Shown here: piece after piece, positions 17,546 to 27,014 of the stretch
Numbering within the stretch: the stretch's first letter is position 1
Layout: each line of letters begins with the position of its first letter
Program-made: the position numbers and the translations under genes
Notes under the pieces: model-generated
What the model saw: the letters and a program-made list of their open reading frames with translations, nothing else
The model's database searches: none
What the model was told of the DNA's origin: nothing
Assembly (NCBI RefSeq): GCF_023653455.1
Contig: NZ_JAKEDR010000002.1
Coordinates: 1 to 55,787, forward strand
Source: Paraclostridium ghonii
GTDB taxonomy: Bacteria > Bacillota > Clostridia > Peptostreptococcales > Peptostreptococcaceae
Length of the DNA: 55,787 nt
Direction of reading: 5' to 3'

Positions 17546-18904
17546 TTATTTAATATTCCTAATTTTAACAATAACGGTTGTTCCGCTTCCATTGCCACTA
17601 ATCATTTCAATACTCCCATTATGCATTTCTGTAATATATTTAGCAATAGATAATCCAAGCCCTGAACCTGGTATATTTTGATTTCTATGCTTTTCACTTC
17701 TATAAAACTTATTAAATACTAAGTCTACATCATCTGCAGAAATACCTATCCCATTATCCTTTACTCTTATTTCCATTCCATCGGTTATCTTTTCAAATCT
17801 TATACTAATAATGCCATCACTACTAGTATATTTAATAGAATTGCTAATTATATTATTTATAGCCTGAGTTATTTTGTCTTTATCTATATTAATTAATAAA
17901 TTATACGGTTCATTCTCAACAACGAACTGCCTTCCACTAGAGATTACATCCATAGATATTTCTTCTAATAATTCATCGAAGAATTCTTTTGAATATACTT
18001 CCTTTTTATTTATAGACATTTGATTTATCTCTGCCTTTGAAAGTTCAAGTATGTCATCTAATAGCTTAGTTAATACTTTTGCCTTTTTAAGAATTATTCC
18101 AGCATACCTTTTTATATCTCTTTCTTCTTTCACAATACCATCTATTATTCCCTCACAATATCCTGAAATATTTGCTATGGGAGTCTTTAAGTCATGAGAA
18201 ATACATGCCAAAAGTTCTTTTTCTGCTATCTTTAGCTTCTTTTCTCTTTCCCTGGAAATTATTAAGCTCTCTCTCATACGCTCAAAATCATGAGAAAATT
18301 TTCCTACTTCTCCATAATAGTCGTATTCAACTTTTTCTAAGTAGTTTCCTTTTAATATTTCTGATGCTGACTTATGCATTTTATTAATAGGTTCTAGTAT
18401 ATCTTTATTGATAAGTTTATAAATTTTAAAAATAATAAATACAATTAATAATAAAATAATTATTGCACTAAACTTATATATATTTTTATCATTAATATCA
18501 TTTCTAAAATTTATAATATCAATCTTTGGAATACTAAATATAGCTATTTTATCTATTTTACCATCAATAATTAATGGTGTAGAATATCTAACTACTCCTT
18601 TATTATTTATATCTTGCCAATTATCAATGGAAAGGTTGCTTACAGATATTTTATTTGGTGAATTATCTTCTGTAGATTTAATTACGTATCCATCTAATGA
18701 AACTATTGTGTATTTATAGGTTTGATTTTCAAGATTGTTTGAAATAGCATTAAGTTGATCGTGCACTAATACTCTACAAGTATTGTCTATATCTTTAAAA
18801 TAGTCTTCTTTAACTGATAAAGTTATGCTTATTGCAAATAAAATTATCAAAGCTAATAATAGTATTAAATATTTCTTAAAGGTACTTTTAATATAATTGT
18901 TCAC
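17546..18904 (-). CDS. sensor histidine kinase
   Basis: A 452-residue membrane kinase. Transmembrane helices at ~12-30 and ~143-162 bracket an extracytoplasmic domain of ~110 residues. A HAMP-like linker (EPINKMHKSASEILKGNYLE) follows, then the phosphoacceptor His in CISHDLKTPIANISGYCEGI, and the ATP-binding boxes NNIISNSIKYTS, DNGIGI and GSGLGLSIAK. The presence of a real extracellular domain separates it from BceS-type intramembrane kinases. The start overlaps the response-regulator gene by 17 nt, which indicates coupling. It probably senses a signal linked to the adjacent ABC system. Confidence 0.88.
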   Translation of the reverse strand: MNNYIKSTFKKYLILLLALIILFAISITLSVKEDYFKDIDNTCRVLVHDQLNAISNNLENQTYKYTIVSLDGYVIKSTEDNSPNKISVSNLSIDNWQDINNKGVVRYSTPLIIDGKIDKIAIFSIPKIDIINFRNDINDKNIYKFSAIIILLLIVFIIFKIYKLINKDILEPINKMHKSASEILKGNYLEKVEYDYYGEVGKFSHDFERMRESLIISREREKKLKIAEKELLACISHDLKTPIANISGYCEGIIDGIVKEERDIKRYAGIILKKAKVLTKLLDDILELSKAEINQMSINKKEVYSKEFFDELLEEISMDVISSGRQFVVENEPYNLLINIDKDKITQAINNIISNSIKYTSSDGIISIRFEKITDGMEIRVKDNGIGISADDVDLVFNKFYRSEKHRNQNIPGSGLGLSIAKYITEMHNGSIEMISGNGSGTTVIVKIRNIK

Positions 18905-19592
18905 TGCAATACTCCCACTTATAACCTACACCCCATACAGTTTTAATAGAGTTTTTTCCTATATCGCCAAGTTTAGATCTTAACCTTTTAACATAAACAG
19001 CTATTGTATTTTCATCCATAAATTCACTTAATCCCCATACCCCATCATATAATTGTTCCTTAGTGAATACTTTTCCTGAGTTTTTAGCTAGATACTCAAG
19101 TACTTGAAATTCTTTAGTAGTTAAACTAATTTCTGATCCACTTAATACAACTTTATAATTTTGGGGATATATTTTTAAATCTCCATAATCTATTATTTCT
19201 TTTTCTAATACTTCATTAGGTACAAATCCAGCTCTTCTTATTTGTGCTTTTACTCTAGCCAATAACTCCATTGGAGAAAATGGCTTTGTTACATAATCAT
19301 CAGCTCCTACTCCTAAAGAAAGTATTTTGTCCATTTCCCCAGATTTAGCTGATAACATTATAATAGGAACATGTGAGTATTCTCTAATTTTTCTACATAC
19401 TGTTATCCCATCTACCTCAGGTAGCATTATATCTAATATTACTAACGATATATTCTCACTTTTAGCTACTTCCATAGCCTTAGTTCCACTATCTGCTATT
19501 ACTCCCTCATATCCTTCGATTCTTAAATAATCTGTTATAAGATTAGCTAAATCATTATCATCTTCTACGATTAATATTTTTCCCTTATCCAT
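18888..19592 (-). CDS. OmpR/PhoB-family response regulator
   Basis: A 234-residue regulator with a receiver domain (acidic pair EDD near 9-11, phospho-Asp in LVILDIMLPE near residue 54, Lys in YVTKPFSP) and a winged-helix C-terminal domain (LTTKEFQVLEYLAKNSGKVF). AGGGGG lies 5 nt before the ATG. Directly upstream is a hairpin (19610-19640) that also ends the ABC operon, leaving almost no room for a separate promoter. Its synthesis may therefore depend on read-through from the ABC genes, which would be its likely targets. Confidence 0.88.
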   Translation of the reverse strand: MDKGKILIVEDDNDLANLITDYLRIEGYEGVIADSGTKAMEVAKSENISLVILDIMLPEVDGITVCRKIREYSHVPIIMLSAKSGEMDKILSLGVGADDYVTKPFSPMELLARVKAQIRRAGFVPNEVLEKEIIDYGDLKIYPQNYKVVLSGSEISLTTKEFQVLEYLAKNSGKVFTKEQLYDGVWGLSEFMDENTIAVYVKRLRSKLGDIGKNSIKTVWGVGYKWEYCSEQLY

Positions 19593-19609
19593 AATTCCCC
19601 CTAAAAATT

Positions 19610-19640
19610 AAGCTCAGTAAAATTAACTTTCACTGAGCTT
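19610..19640 (-). terminator. terminator/attenuator between ABC and two-component genes
   Basis: AAGCTCAGT (19610-19618) pairs perfectly with ACTGAGCTT (19632-19640). In the minus direction it is followed by AATTTTT and then immediately by the ribosome binding site of the response regulator gene. Confidence 0.75.
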
Positions 19641-19682
19641 TTCTAATACTATTTTATATATAACAAATTTAATTTACAAGTT

Positions 19683-20441
19683 TTACCATGATTTTTCTTC
19701 TAAAAAGTTTTGTAATTTTTCTCTTCTTTCTTTAATATTTTCCTCACTATACTTACCTAGATTAAGCTCTCCATCAATTCTTCCATCTTTAATATAAAGT
19801 ACTCTATTTGCTCTTAATGCACATTTTATATCATGAGTTACCATAACAATAGATTGACCTTTATTGTTAATCTCACTTAATATATCTAATACCATTTGCC
19901 CTGTTGATGAATTAAGTGCTCCTGTTGGCTCATCTCCAAATATTATTTTAGGCTCATTGATTATTGCTCTAGCTATAGCTACTCTTTGTTGCATTCCTCC
20001 AGAAACCTCCGCTGGATATTTATCTTTATGTTCATATAAATCTAAACTTTTTAATATTTGTTTTGCTTTTTTTTGTACTTCTTTCTTATTTTTTCTATCA
20101 TATATAGCTGCATATGTTATATTTTCATAAATAGTTAAGTCATGTAATAAGTTTATAGCTTGAAATATAAAGCTTACATCTTTATTTCTTGTTTTTGCTG
20201 CTTCATTCTCACTTATTATAGAAATATCTTTTCCTAATAATTCAACTTTTCCTGAAGTAGGATTATCCATTGTACTTAATGAGTACAATAATGTTGATTT
20301 ACCTGAACCTGAACTTCCCATAATAACTGTGAAGTCTCCTTTATATATTTCTATATTTAAATTCTTAAGTACATGAGTTCCTGCTTTTCCTAATATAAAA
20401 GATTTACATAAATTCTCAGTTTTTATTATAATTTCTCTCAT
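19683..20441 (-). CDS. MacB-type ABC exporter ATP-binding protein
   Basis: A 252-residue ATPase of the LolD/MacB/BceA class. It has Walker A GSSGSGKST, the signature VSGGMQQRVAIARA and Walker B KIIFGDEPTGALNS, whose GDEPTGALN is diagnostic of the class. The H-loop lies in MVTHDI. It pairs with the FtsX-type permease 11 nt upstream. Substrate is probably a peptide antibiotic or a lipid/peptide at the membrane, since such systems work by mechanotransmission rather than classical transport. This is family knowledge, not shown here. Confidence 0.87.
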   Translation of the reverse strand: MREIIIKTENLCKSFILGKAGTHVLKNLNIEIYKGDFTVIMGSSGSGKSTLLYSLSTMDNPTSGKVELLGKDISIISENEAAKTRNKDVSFIFQAINLLHDLTIYENITYAAIYDRKNKKEVQKKAKQILKSLDLYEHKDKYPAEVSGGMQQRVAIARAIINEPKIIFGDEPTGALNSSTGQMVLDILSEINNKGQSIVMVTHDIKCALRANRVLYIKDGRIDGELNLGKYSEENIKERREKLQNFLEEKSW

Positions 20442-20452
20442 GATTAATCCCC

Positions 20453-22780
20453 CTATTCTTTGATTAAATCTACAGTTGAAATTTTATTTATAGATTTATT
20501 ACAAATATACATAGTTAGAATTATTAAAACAAAAGTAATTCCTACCAACCCTAAAGTCATACTTGTATTAAAGTCAAATATATTAAATCCTAATGCTATC
20601 TCTAGTAATTTAGACGAAGTAAATCTAGTTATTCCAACGCCTATTAATGCTCCTACTACTGCTAAAATCATTATTCTATAATTGTTTCTTCTTTTTATAT
20701 ACTGTGAGGTAAATCCTAAACTCTTCATTATTCCATAATTTCTTCTGTTGTCTAGGTTATTTGTTATTAAAATGTTTACTATATTAACTATTCCAAAAAT
20801 CAATACTCCTACTAACAATATTATTGAAATTGGTACTGAAGTCTCTACTACCTGCGATGCAGCATCCTTCAAAGCTTCATAAACTTTATCAATTATTATA
20901 CTATCAAACTTATTATCTATATCTTTTTTCAGATTTTCGTAATCATCTATATTTTTTAATTTAACAAAAGCAATATTTCCATTTGATTCTCCTTCCAAAG
21001 CATCATTTGTTAATCTTACACTTTGGCCTCCATTCATCATTGATTTATAAATTCCTACAATTAAAAATTCTTTATTTTTTCCTTCAACATTTAAAGTTAT
21101 ATAATCTCCTATTTTTAAATTATTTCTTTTCATTATATCTAAACTTACAGATACTTCCTTGTTATTTCTTGGGTTCATACCTTGAAGTATTGAAAAGTCT
21201 TTTTCATTAAACTCATTATAAACAGTTGCAGCTACCATTCCCCCTACAACATCATACTTCTTAGAATCTATTCCTACTTTAGTTTTTGCCACTACGTCCC
21301 ATAGATAATAATTTTCTACTCTATCATCTTTATCTATATACTCCTTAATTTCCTTTATAGAATCTTCAATATCACTTGGTGCTGATATGACCATATCAGC
21401 ATTTGCAGTTCCAAATATTTCATATAATTCACTATCTAAATTTAACATTGTATATGAAATATTAAGAAATAATGTTGACATATAAAATACTAATACGAAG
21501 ATTATTAATATTATAAAGTTATTCTTCTTGTACTTGAAAATATCATTAATAGCCATACAAAGACTTGAACTATTATTTTTAATTAATGATTTTTTTAATT
21601 TTTCTTTTGATGATGTTAATCCTATATTTATTGCTTCTACTGGTTTTATCTTATTAATGCACTTTAGCGATATAAATAAAGTTATATAAACTATTAAATT
21701 AAATATTATTAATACTGTTATCATTATTCCTAAGGACATTAAATCAAATTTATATTCTCCTAAATTTTTAAATGCTATGTTACAAATATAACTTACCAAT
21801 GGAATTGCAATTAATAATCCTATTAATGATGAAATAATTGAAACAACTCCATAACTATATAGATAAATTGACCTTATTTTTTTAGATGAATACCCCATGC
21901 ACTTATAAATACCTATTGATTTATACTCTTTTAAAATATTATTTTTAACATTTACTTTTAAAATTAGTATTAAAACTATTGCTAATACTATTGCTGCCAT
22001 TAAACTTAAACCACCAAGTAAACTCGTTGCAGTCATTGCAGATATTATATACAAGCTTTTATCTAATATAAATCCACCTATAGGCTCATTGATATAATCA
22101 ACTAATTCCTGTGATACCTTGCTTGAATCACCATCACAGTTCATAGTTATCATTTTAGCATATGGTAGTGATGATAATGTATATCTTTCATATTCATTAA
22201 CATACACATATAATATTCCTACAGAAGTAGATGCTTGGTTTGAATCATTTATAATAGCTGATACCTTATATTCATGTGTCTTTCCCTTATTATCAACAAT
22301 CTTAGCTTTATCTCCAACCTTAATATTATTAAGATTTGCAGTTGTTGCCGAAATCCATATTTCTCCTTTTCTAGGTGATTTTTGTGTCTTATCACCTTCT
22401 ACAATTTCCATTTTATTACTTAAACCTTCCATACTTTTCATTGGTACAACATAACTCATTAAGTTATCATTTTCTTTATTGTTAAAGCTTAAGTTAGTTG
22501 AAACTGAAAACATATCGCTTTTTTTATAATTTCTAACTTTTTCACCTTTTGATTTAAACCAGCTATCGGTTTTATTAACAACTGAATCATTTAATGTAAT
22601 AACTTGAATATCTGGAGTACTATCTCCCATGTAATAATTCAGAGCAAATGTTTTTGATACGCCTATTATTACTGTACTAACGCATATTAAAGATATTGCT
22701 ATGGTAAATATTACTCCTAACAAACTATATTGAGATTTTTTTCTTTTTAACTTAGCTAACCACACTTTTAACCCCTCCAC
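20453..22780 (-). CDS. FtsX/MacB-type ABC permease
   Basis: A 775-residue permease with an N-terminal helix (~18-40), a long extracytoplasmic domain (~50-240), a three-helix FtsX block (~245-370), a second helix plus extracytoplasmic domain (~420-640) and a final three-helix FtsX block. This duplicated layout fits antibiotic-resistance or cell-envelope exporters rather than the 10-helix BceB type. It is the first gene of an ABC-then-two-component locus. A long inverted repeat lies upstream of its start. Confidence 0.86.
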   Translation of the reverse strand: MEGLKVWLAKLKRKKSQYSLLGVIFTIAISLICVSTVIIGVSKTFALNYYMGDSTPDIQVITLNDSVVNKTDSWFKSKGEKVRNYKKSDMFSVSTNLSFNNKENDNLMSYVVPMKSMEGLSNKMEIVEGDKTQKSPRKGEIWISATTANLNNIKVGDKAKIVDNKGKTHEYKVSAIINDSNQASTSVGILYVYVNEYERYTLSSLPYAKMITMNCDGDSSKVSQELVDYINEPIGGFILDKSLYIISAMTATSLLGGLSLMAAIVLAIVLILILKVNVKNNILKEYKSIGIYKCMGYSSKKIRSIYLYSYGVVSIISSLIGLLIAIPLVSYICNIAFKNLGEYKFDLMSLGIMITVLIIFNLIVYITLFISLKCINKIKPVEAINIGLTSSKEKLKKSLIKNNSSSLCMAINDIFKYKKNNFIILIIFVLVFYMSTLFLNISYTMLNLDSELYEIFGTANADMVISAPSDIEDSIKEIKEYIDKDDRVENYYLWDVVAKTKVGIDSKKYDVVGGMVAATVYNEFNEKDFSILQGMNPRNNKEVSVSLDIMKRNNLKIGDYITLNVEGKNKEFLIVGIYKSMMNGGQSVRLTNDALEGESNGNIAFVKLKNIDDYENLKKDIDNKFDSIIIDKVYEALKDAASQVVETSVPISIILLVGVLIFGIVNIVNILITNNLDNRRNYGIMKSLGFTSQYIKRRNNYRIMILAVVGALIGVGITRFTSSKLLEIALGFNIFDFNTSMTLGLVGITFVLIILTMYICNKSINKISTVDLIKE

Positions 22781-22868
22781 CCTAAAACGTTTATCTCTTC
22801 TTTATATTTTTAAGTATATACGGAAAATCTTTAATAATTATTTTCTAATTCTTAATAAATTCTTACAA

Positions 22869-22930
22869 AATATATAAGTTTCAAGACATCTAATCTATAA
22901 AAGGATTAGGTATCTTGAAACTTATATATT
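22869..22930. repeat. long imperfect inverted repeat in divergent intergenic region
   Basis: AATATATAAGTTTCAAGA at the left pairs perfectly with TCTTGAAACTTATATATT at the right. The inner CTAATC/GATTAG also pairs after two mismatches, giving ~26 bp around an 8-nt loop. There is no clear T-run on either strand. It lies between the exporter permease and the glycosyltransferase, so it may be an operator, a leader hairpin or a small mobile remnant. Confidence 0.6.
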
Positions 22931-23034
22931 ATCCTTCACTTTATTTGTTATAATGATTAAATTACTTTAGTAATTTTCCACCATATACCTTCATATAATT
23001 ATAGTATTTAAATAAAATTTTTATTGATGAAGGT

Positions 23035-23739
23035 ATGGTGAAAAAAATGTTTAGTGATATTTCAATCATAATTCCCTATAAAGAAAGTACACCTGAACGA
23101 GCTCAAATTTTTGATTTTGTCATTAATAGATATAAAACATTAATGCCTGATGCAGAGATATGTATTGGCCGTAATGAAGGAGTCTTTAATCAAGCAAAAT
23201 CATTAAATGAGGCAATGAAAAAATCTACTAGAAAATACTTACTTCTAATGGATAGTGATGTTTTAATAAATACTGATACCATTAATAAATGTCTTGAAAT
23301 GATAAAAATTTACGATGTAGTGTTTACACACGATCTATTAATAAGACTTACTCCTGAGTTTTCTAATCATATAATGGAAAATAATATCTTAATTATTAAT
23401 CAACGCTTAGAAAATTTTTCCGGAGAATATTTCCATTATCCGCTTAATTCTATTTGTATGCTAAGAAAAGAATTATTAAATAAAACTGGCGGTTTTGACG
23501 ATAGATTTGAGGGATGGGGACATACTGACACTGCATTTAGAGAAATATTGTTCGCAGCTACTCCTAATATAACTACACTTAAGTTTCATACTATATACCA
23601 TCTGCATCATAGTTATGATCCTACTTTTAAAAACGATGCTTATTTAAATAAAAATGCTAAAATTCACCAAGAATATTATAGTCCTTCTACGATTTTTGAA
23701 ACTATGAGTTATTTAGTAGATAAATATAAAAATTTATAA
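23035..23739 (+). CDS. GT2-type glycosyltransferase
   Basis: A 234-residue single-domain GT-A enzyme. The N-terminal strand ISIIIPYKES, the metal-binding DxD-like YLLLMDSDVLIN near 78-89, and the C-terminal GGFDDRFEGWGHTDTAFREIL near 150-170 recall the galactosyltransferase/chondroitin-synthase C-terminal family. There is no membrane segment. The start is uncertain: AAGG (23030-23033) is too close to the ATG at 23035, so GTG 23038 or ATG 23047 could be used. It stands alone, so the acceptor is unknown. Confidence 0.75.
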   Translation: MVKKMFSDISIIIPYKESTPERAQIFDFVINRYKTLMPDAEICIGRNEGVFNQAKSLNEAMKKSTRKYLLLMDSDVLINTDTINKCLEMIKIYDVVFTHDLLIRLTPEFSNHIMENNILIINQRLENFSGEYFHYPLNSICMLRKELLNKTGGFDDRFEGWGHTDTAFREILFAATPNITTLKFHTIYHLHHSYDPTFKNDAYLNKNAKIHQEYYSPSTIFETMSYLVDKYKNL

Positions 23740-23758
23740 AAATCATACTTACGTATAT

Positions 23759-23796
23759 AAAAGCTCTATTAAACTACCTCTTTAATAGAGCTTTTA
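23759..23796. terminator. bidirectional terminator
   Basis: AAAGCTCTATTAAA and TTTAATAGAGCTTT form a 14-bp perfect stem around a 7-nt loop, between the convergent glycosyltransferase and moaA genes. Confidence 0.9.
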
Positions 23797-23879
23797 AACT
23801 TTATCAACCATACATAATCTATACATCATTATTTTAATACAGTAAAAATCCATTAATATAATTTATTACCTACACCATC

Positions 23880-24839
23880 TTATCCTCCAACTTGATACAT
23901 TTTTTTAGTTATATTACTTTTGTCATGCTCATTTAACGTATGCTCTTTTGGCTTATTTTTTATAATATATTTTAAATAATTTTCTAATTTTTCTTCATTA
24001 TCTAAATAAGGGTTTATATCTATTTCTTCTTTTGAGTATAAGCATAATTTTATATTCCCAGATGATATAACCCTTATCTTATTACAGTTTGTACAAAAAG
24101 AGCAGCTCATCGGCGTTATTATACCTACCCTTCCTTTTGCTCCTTTAATTTTGTAATATGTAGCTACACTTTCTTCATCACTTTTGTCTCTTCCTAATTC
24201 TTTGACAGAAGCTATTCTATCCTTTAAATTTACATATCCATTATCAAATAGTTTTGCTCCTTCCCCTATTGGCATTAGCTCTATAAACCTTACATCTATA
24301 TTGTAATCTTTAGTTATAGATATAAAGTTATTTAATTCATCACTATTCATCCCTTCTATAAAAACACAATTTAGTTTAGTCTTTATATTTAATTTTAAAC
24401 ATTCTCTAATACCTTTTATTACATCTCCAAACTTATCTTCCTTAGTTATTTTTTTATACCTTTCTCTATCTAATGTATCTAAACTTATATTTACAGAACT
24501 AAGCCCTAACTCTTTTAATCTTTTAATTCTATACTTTAAACCCACACCATTAGTAGTTATAGATACTGTTGGTATTTTACATACCTTAGAAGTATACTCT
24601 ATAATCTCTTCTAAGTTAGGATATTGAAGGGGTTCTCCACCTGTGAATCTTATTTTTGATATTCCTATTTTTGAAAAAGCTTTTATCAATTTTTTATACT
24701 CATCTAAGCTCATAAATTGATTCTCATCATATCTTTTTATATCAATTCCTTGAGGAGCACAATATATACACCTTAAATTACATCTTTCTGTTAATGAGAT
24801 TCGTGCATAATCAATTTTTCTATTATAATTGTCTATCAT
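23880..24839 (-). CDS. moaA: GTP 3',8-cyclase MoaA
   Basis: A 319-residue radical SAM enzyme for the first step of molybdopterin (here probably tungstopterin) synthesis. The SAM cluster cysteines are C20, C24 and C27 (RCNLRCIYC). FTGGEP follows near 64-69. The second cluster is formed by CSFCTNC and the later Cys in NIKLCLY. The C-terminal Gly-Gly (YQVGG) required by MoaA is present. It is the last gene of the tungsten cluster. No MoaC, MoaE or MoeA gene is in the window, so these must lie elsewhere. Confidence 0.92.
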   Translation of the reverse strand: MIDNYNRKIDYARISLTERCNLRCIYCAPQGIDIKRYDENQFMSLDEYKKLIKAFSKIGISKIRFTGGEPLQYPNLEEIIEYTSKVCKIPTVSITTNGVGLKYRIKRLKELGLSSVNISLDTLDRERYKKITKEDKFGDVIKGIRECLKLNIKTKLNCVFIEGMNSDELNNFISITKDYNIDVRFIELMPIGEGAKLFDNGYVNLKDRIASVKELGRDKSDEESVATYYKIKGAKGRVGIITPMSCSFCTNCNKIRVISSGNIKLCLYSKEEIDINPYLDNEEKLENYLKYIIKNKPKEHTLNEHDKSNITKKMYQVGG

Positions 24840-24897
24840 TTACACAGTACCTCCAGTTATTGTCTCTTTTAAACTTTTATATAATTTTATAATATGT

Positions 24898-24936
24898 AAA
24901 TGGTGGTCTTAAAATATAATTTCAAGACCACCATTT
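24898..24936 (-). terminator. hairpin between aldehyde oxidoreductase and moaA genes
   Basis: AAATGGTGGTCTT (24898-24910) pairs perfectly with AAGACCACCATTT (24924-24936). The T-run after it is weak, so it may be a terminator or a processing/stability hairpin between the two genes. Confidence 0.7.
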
Positions 24937-24996
24937 ATTACATAAATAAAAACTTGCTTAAATTTTTCAAGTTAAAACATAATATAACTATTTTTA

Positions 24997-26826
24997 TTAG
25001 TGAGTAGTATTTAAAGTTCCTATATACTCTTCTAAGCCTAGTTTTTTAAGCGTTTCATCTGTTGGTACTCCATTTTCATCCCAACCTCTTAAGCTGTAAT
25101 ACTCTGGTAATAAAACATCTAATTTATGAACATGCCCTTTTGTTGGTCCTTTTGAAATAGGGTCCTCTAATAATCTCTTTGGTAAAGTATCATCGCTCTT
25201 ATTTATTCCTGCTCTTAAATTAAATATTTTCTCAAGAGTCCATATTCTATCTCCAGCTTCCAATAAAGTTTCTGGCGTATATATATCTCCACAAACTGAA
25301 TTGTATATATCTACAAAGTCCTGTAACCCAAGTCCAAATGTTGTAAATACACAAATTCCCATAGAATCTATAACTGCCGTTAAATCATGGAATAATTTTG
25401 CATATGCTGGTTTTCCTTCTAATTCTAATCTATCTAGTTTTTCAGGAACTCCTAATATTTCAGGATTTATCATATATCCTTTTACATGGCACCCGCCTCT
25501 ATTGTTTACTGCGTAAGTTATACCTTGACCTTGGATACCCCTTGGGTCATAAGCTGGTAACTCTTGTTTCTTTACTGTCATAGAGTACTCTGTTGCATTA
25601 TAGATTTCACATAATCTGTATGAACCAAGTGCTAATTTGTCACCAAAGCCTTCTCTTTTCCCCATTTTTCTAGTCCACTCAACCATAGCATGGGCATCTC
25701 CCCAATTTAAAGATAATCCGTCTGCTTCTATTTCTTCATCTTTTATATACCCTCTTTGGTACAACTCCATAGCTGCGGCTATTGTTGCACCAGCAGAAAT
25801 AGTATCTAATCCATATTCATTGCAAAGCATATTAGCTTCATTTATAGCATCTAAATCATATATATCACAGTCTGATCCAAATGACCATAAAGTTTCATAT
25901 TCTGGTCCTCCACACTCTTTCCCACTCTTTAACTTTACCCATCTACCACAAGCTATTGGACATCTATAACAAGGATTCTTTCTTATTAATGTATTTTCTG
26001 TCATAGCCTCTCCACTTATTAAATCTGCATTATCTGTATATGCTTCTTGGAAATTCCTAACTGGATGTACCCCATTTTCATTTATTATATTGACAAGTAT
26101 AGCTGTTCCATAAGTAGGTAAGCCTTGTCCTGCTACAGGGTCATTTCTTAATATTTTAAGCTTCTCTGCACTTACCTTTTTAACTAAGTCGGCATCTGCC
26201 AAATTTACTTTATTGCTTCCTTTTACTACTATCGCCTTTAAGTTTTTAGACCCAAGTACAGCTCCTACTCCTCCTCTTCCTGCTGCTCTATCCACATCAT
26301 TCATAACTGCAGATATTGGAGATAATTTTTCTCCTGCCGGACCTATGCAAAGTACTTTAGATCCTTTATGTTCTTCTTGAAGTTTTTCAGTTACTTCTTC
26401 TGATAGCATTCCCCAGTAATTGCTTGCATCTTTTATTTCAATTTTATCATCTTCTATATAAATATATACTGGATTTTCTGATTTACCCTCTAATATGACC
26501 ATGTCATATCCAGCATTTTTTAATTTTACTCCCCATTGTCCTCCTGAGTTTGATATAGCTATCGTTCCTGTTAATGGTGATTTTGTAACTACCATATATC
26601 TACCACTTGTTGGAACGGGAGCTGCTGTAACTGCACCTGTTGCTATTATAAATTTATTTTCTTCACTTAACGGATCTATCTTTGGATTGACTTCATCCAT
26701 GTAAACTTTTACACCTAGACCTCTTGCACCAATATATTTTTGGGCTAAATCTAAATCTAAATCTTCAACATCCACCTTTTGATTTGTTAAGTTAATTCTT
26801 AAAACTTTTCCATTGTATCCAAACAT
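24997..26826 (-). CDS. aor: tungsten-containing aldehyde:ferredoxin oxidoreductase
   Basis: A 609-residue enzyme that oxidises aldehydes to carboxylic acids with ferredoxin, or the reverse, through a bis-tungstopterin. It has the family opening GYNGKVLRINLT, cluster cysteines in PCYRCPIACGR (CxxCxxxC) and a distant Cys in DSMGICVF, giving the four [4Fe-4S] ligands. Pterin-binding segments such as GRGGVGAVLGSKNLKAI are present. Length matches the family (~605). AGGAGG lies 8 nt before the ATG. Its leader contains a candidate Moco/tungsten-cofactor riboswitch. In amino-acid fermenters it handles aldehydes derived from 2-oxo acids. Confidence 0.92.
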   Translation of the reverse strand: MFGYNGKVLRINLTNQKVDVEDLDLDLAQKYIGARGLGVKVYMDEVNPKIDPLSEENKFIIATGAVTAAPVPTSGRYMVVTKSPLTGTIAISNSGGQWGVKLKNAGYDMVILEGKSENPVYIYIEDDKIEIKDASNYWGMLSEEVTEKLQEEHKGSKVLCIGPAGEKLSPISAVMNDVDRAAGRGGVGAVLGSKNLKAIVVKGSNKVNLADADLVKKVSAEKLKILRNDPVAGQGLPTYGTAILVNIINENGVHPVRNFQEAYTDNADLISGEAMTENTLIRKNPCYRCPIACGRWVKLKSGKECGGPEYETLWSFGSDCDIYDLDAINEANMLCNEYGLDTISAGATIAAAMELYQRGYIKDEEIEADGLSLNWGDAHAMVEWTRKMGKREGFGDKLALGSYRLCEIYNATEYSMTVKKQELPAYDPRGIQGQGITYAVNNRGGCHVKGYMINPEILGVPEKLDRLELEGKPAYAKLFHDLTAVIDSMGICVFTTFGLGLQDFVDIYNSVCGDIYTPETLLEAGDRIWTLEKIFNLRAGINKSDDTLPKRLLEDPISKGPTKGHVHKLDVLLPEYYSLRGWDENGVPTDETLKKLGLEEYIGTLNTTH

Positions 26827-26850
26827 AACATTTTCCTCCTTATTTTTTTA

Positions 26851-26947
26851 ATTCACTCCTTTCCATAGGGAGGCATAAGCATTTCTACTTATACCCTAAC
26901 GTTTTACATACCATGGCAACGCTTTAGGTATTGTAAAATCGGAGAAT
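26851..26947 (-). promoter_or_regulatory. candidate Moco/tungsten-cofactor riboswitch
   Basis: On the minus strand, ATTCTCC (26947-26941) can pair with GGAG...GAAT (26859-26851) to close a domain. Inside are TTTTACaATACC/GGTATGTAAAA, ATAAG/CTTAT, and CCTAA..CGTT able to pair with AACGTTAGG. The 3' part GCCTCCCTATGGAAAGGAG (26874-26856) resembles what I recall of the conserved end of the Moco RNA motif. It ends ~10 nt before the ribosome binding site of the tungsten oxidoreductase gene. Tungsten-cofactor sensing is inferred from context. A covariance-model search with RF01055 would decide. Confidence 0.6.
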
Positions 26948-27014
26948 TTCATTCAATTGTAGTATTATATTATAAACAATATAATACTTATTGTGTTTAT
27001 ATATCAATACCTTT

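Noticed and set aside
17546..22780. A Bce-type bacitracin resistance module
   Set aside because: The kinase has a sizeable extracytoplasmic domain and the permease has two extracellular domains with duplicated FtsX blocks, unlike BceS and BceB.
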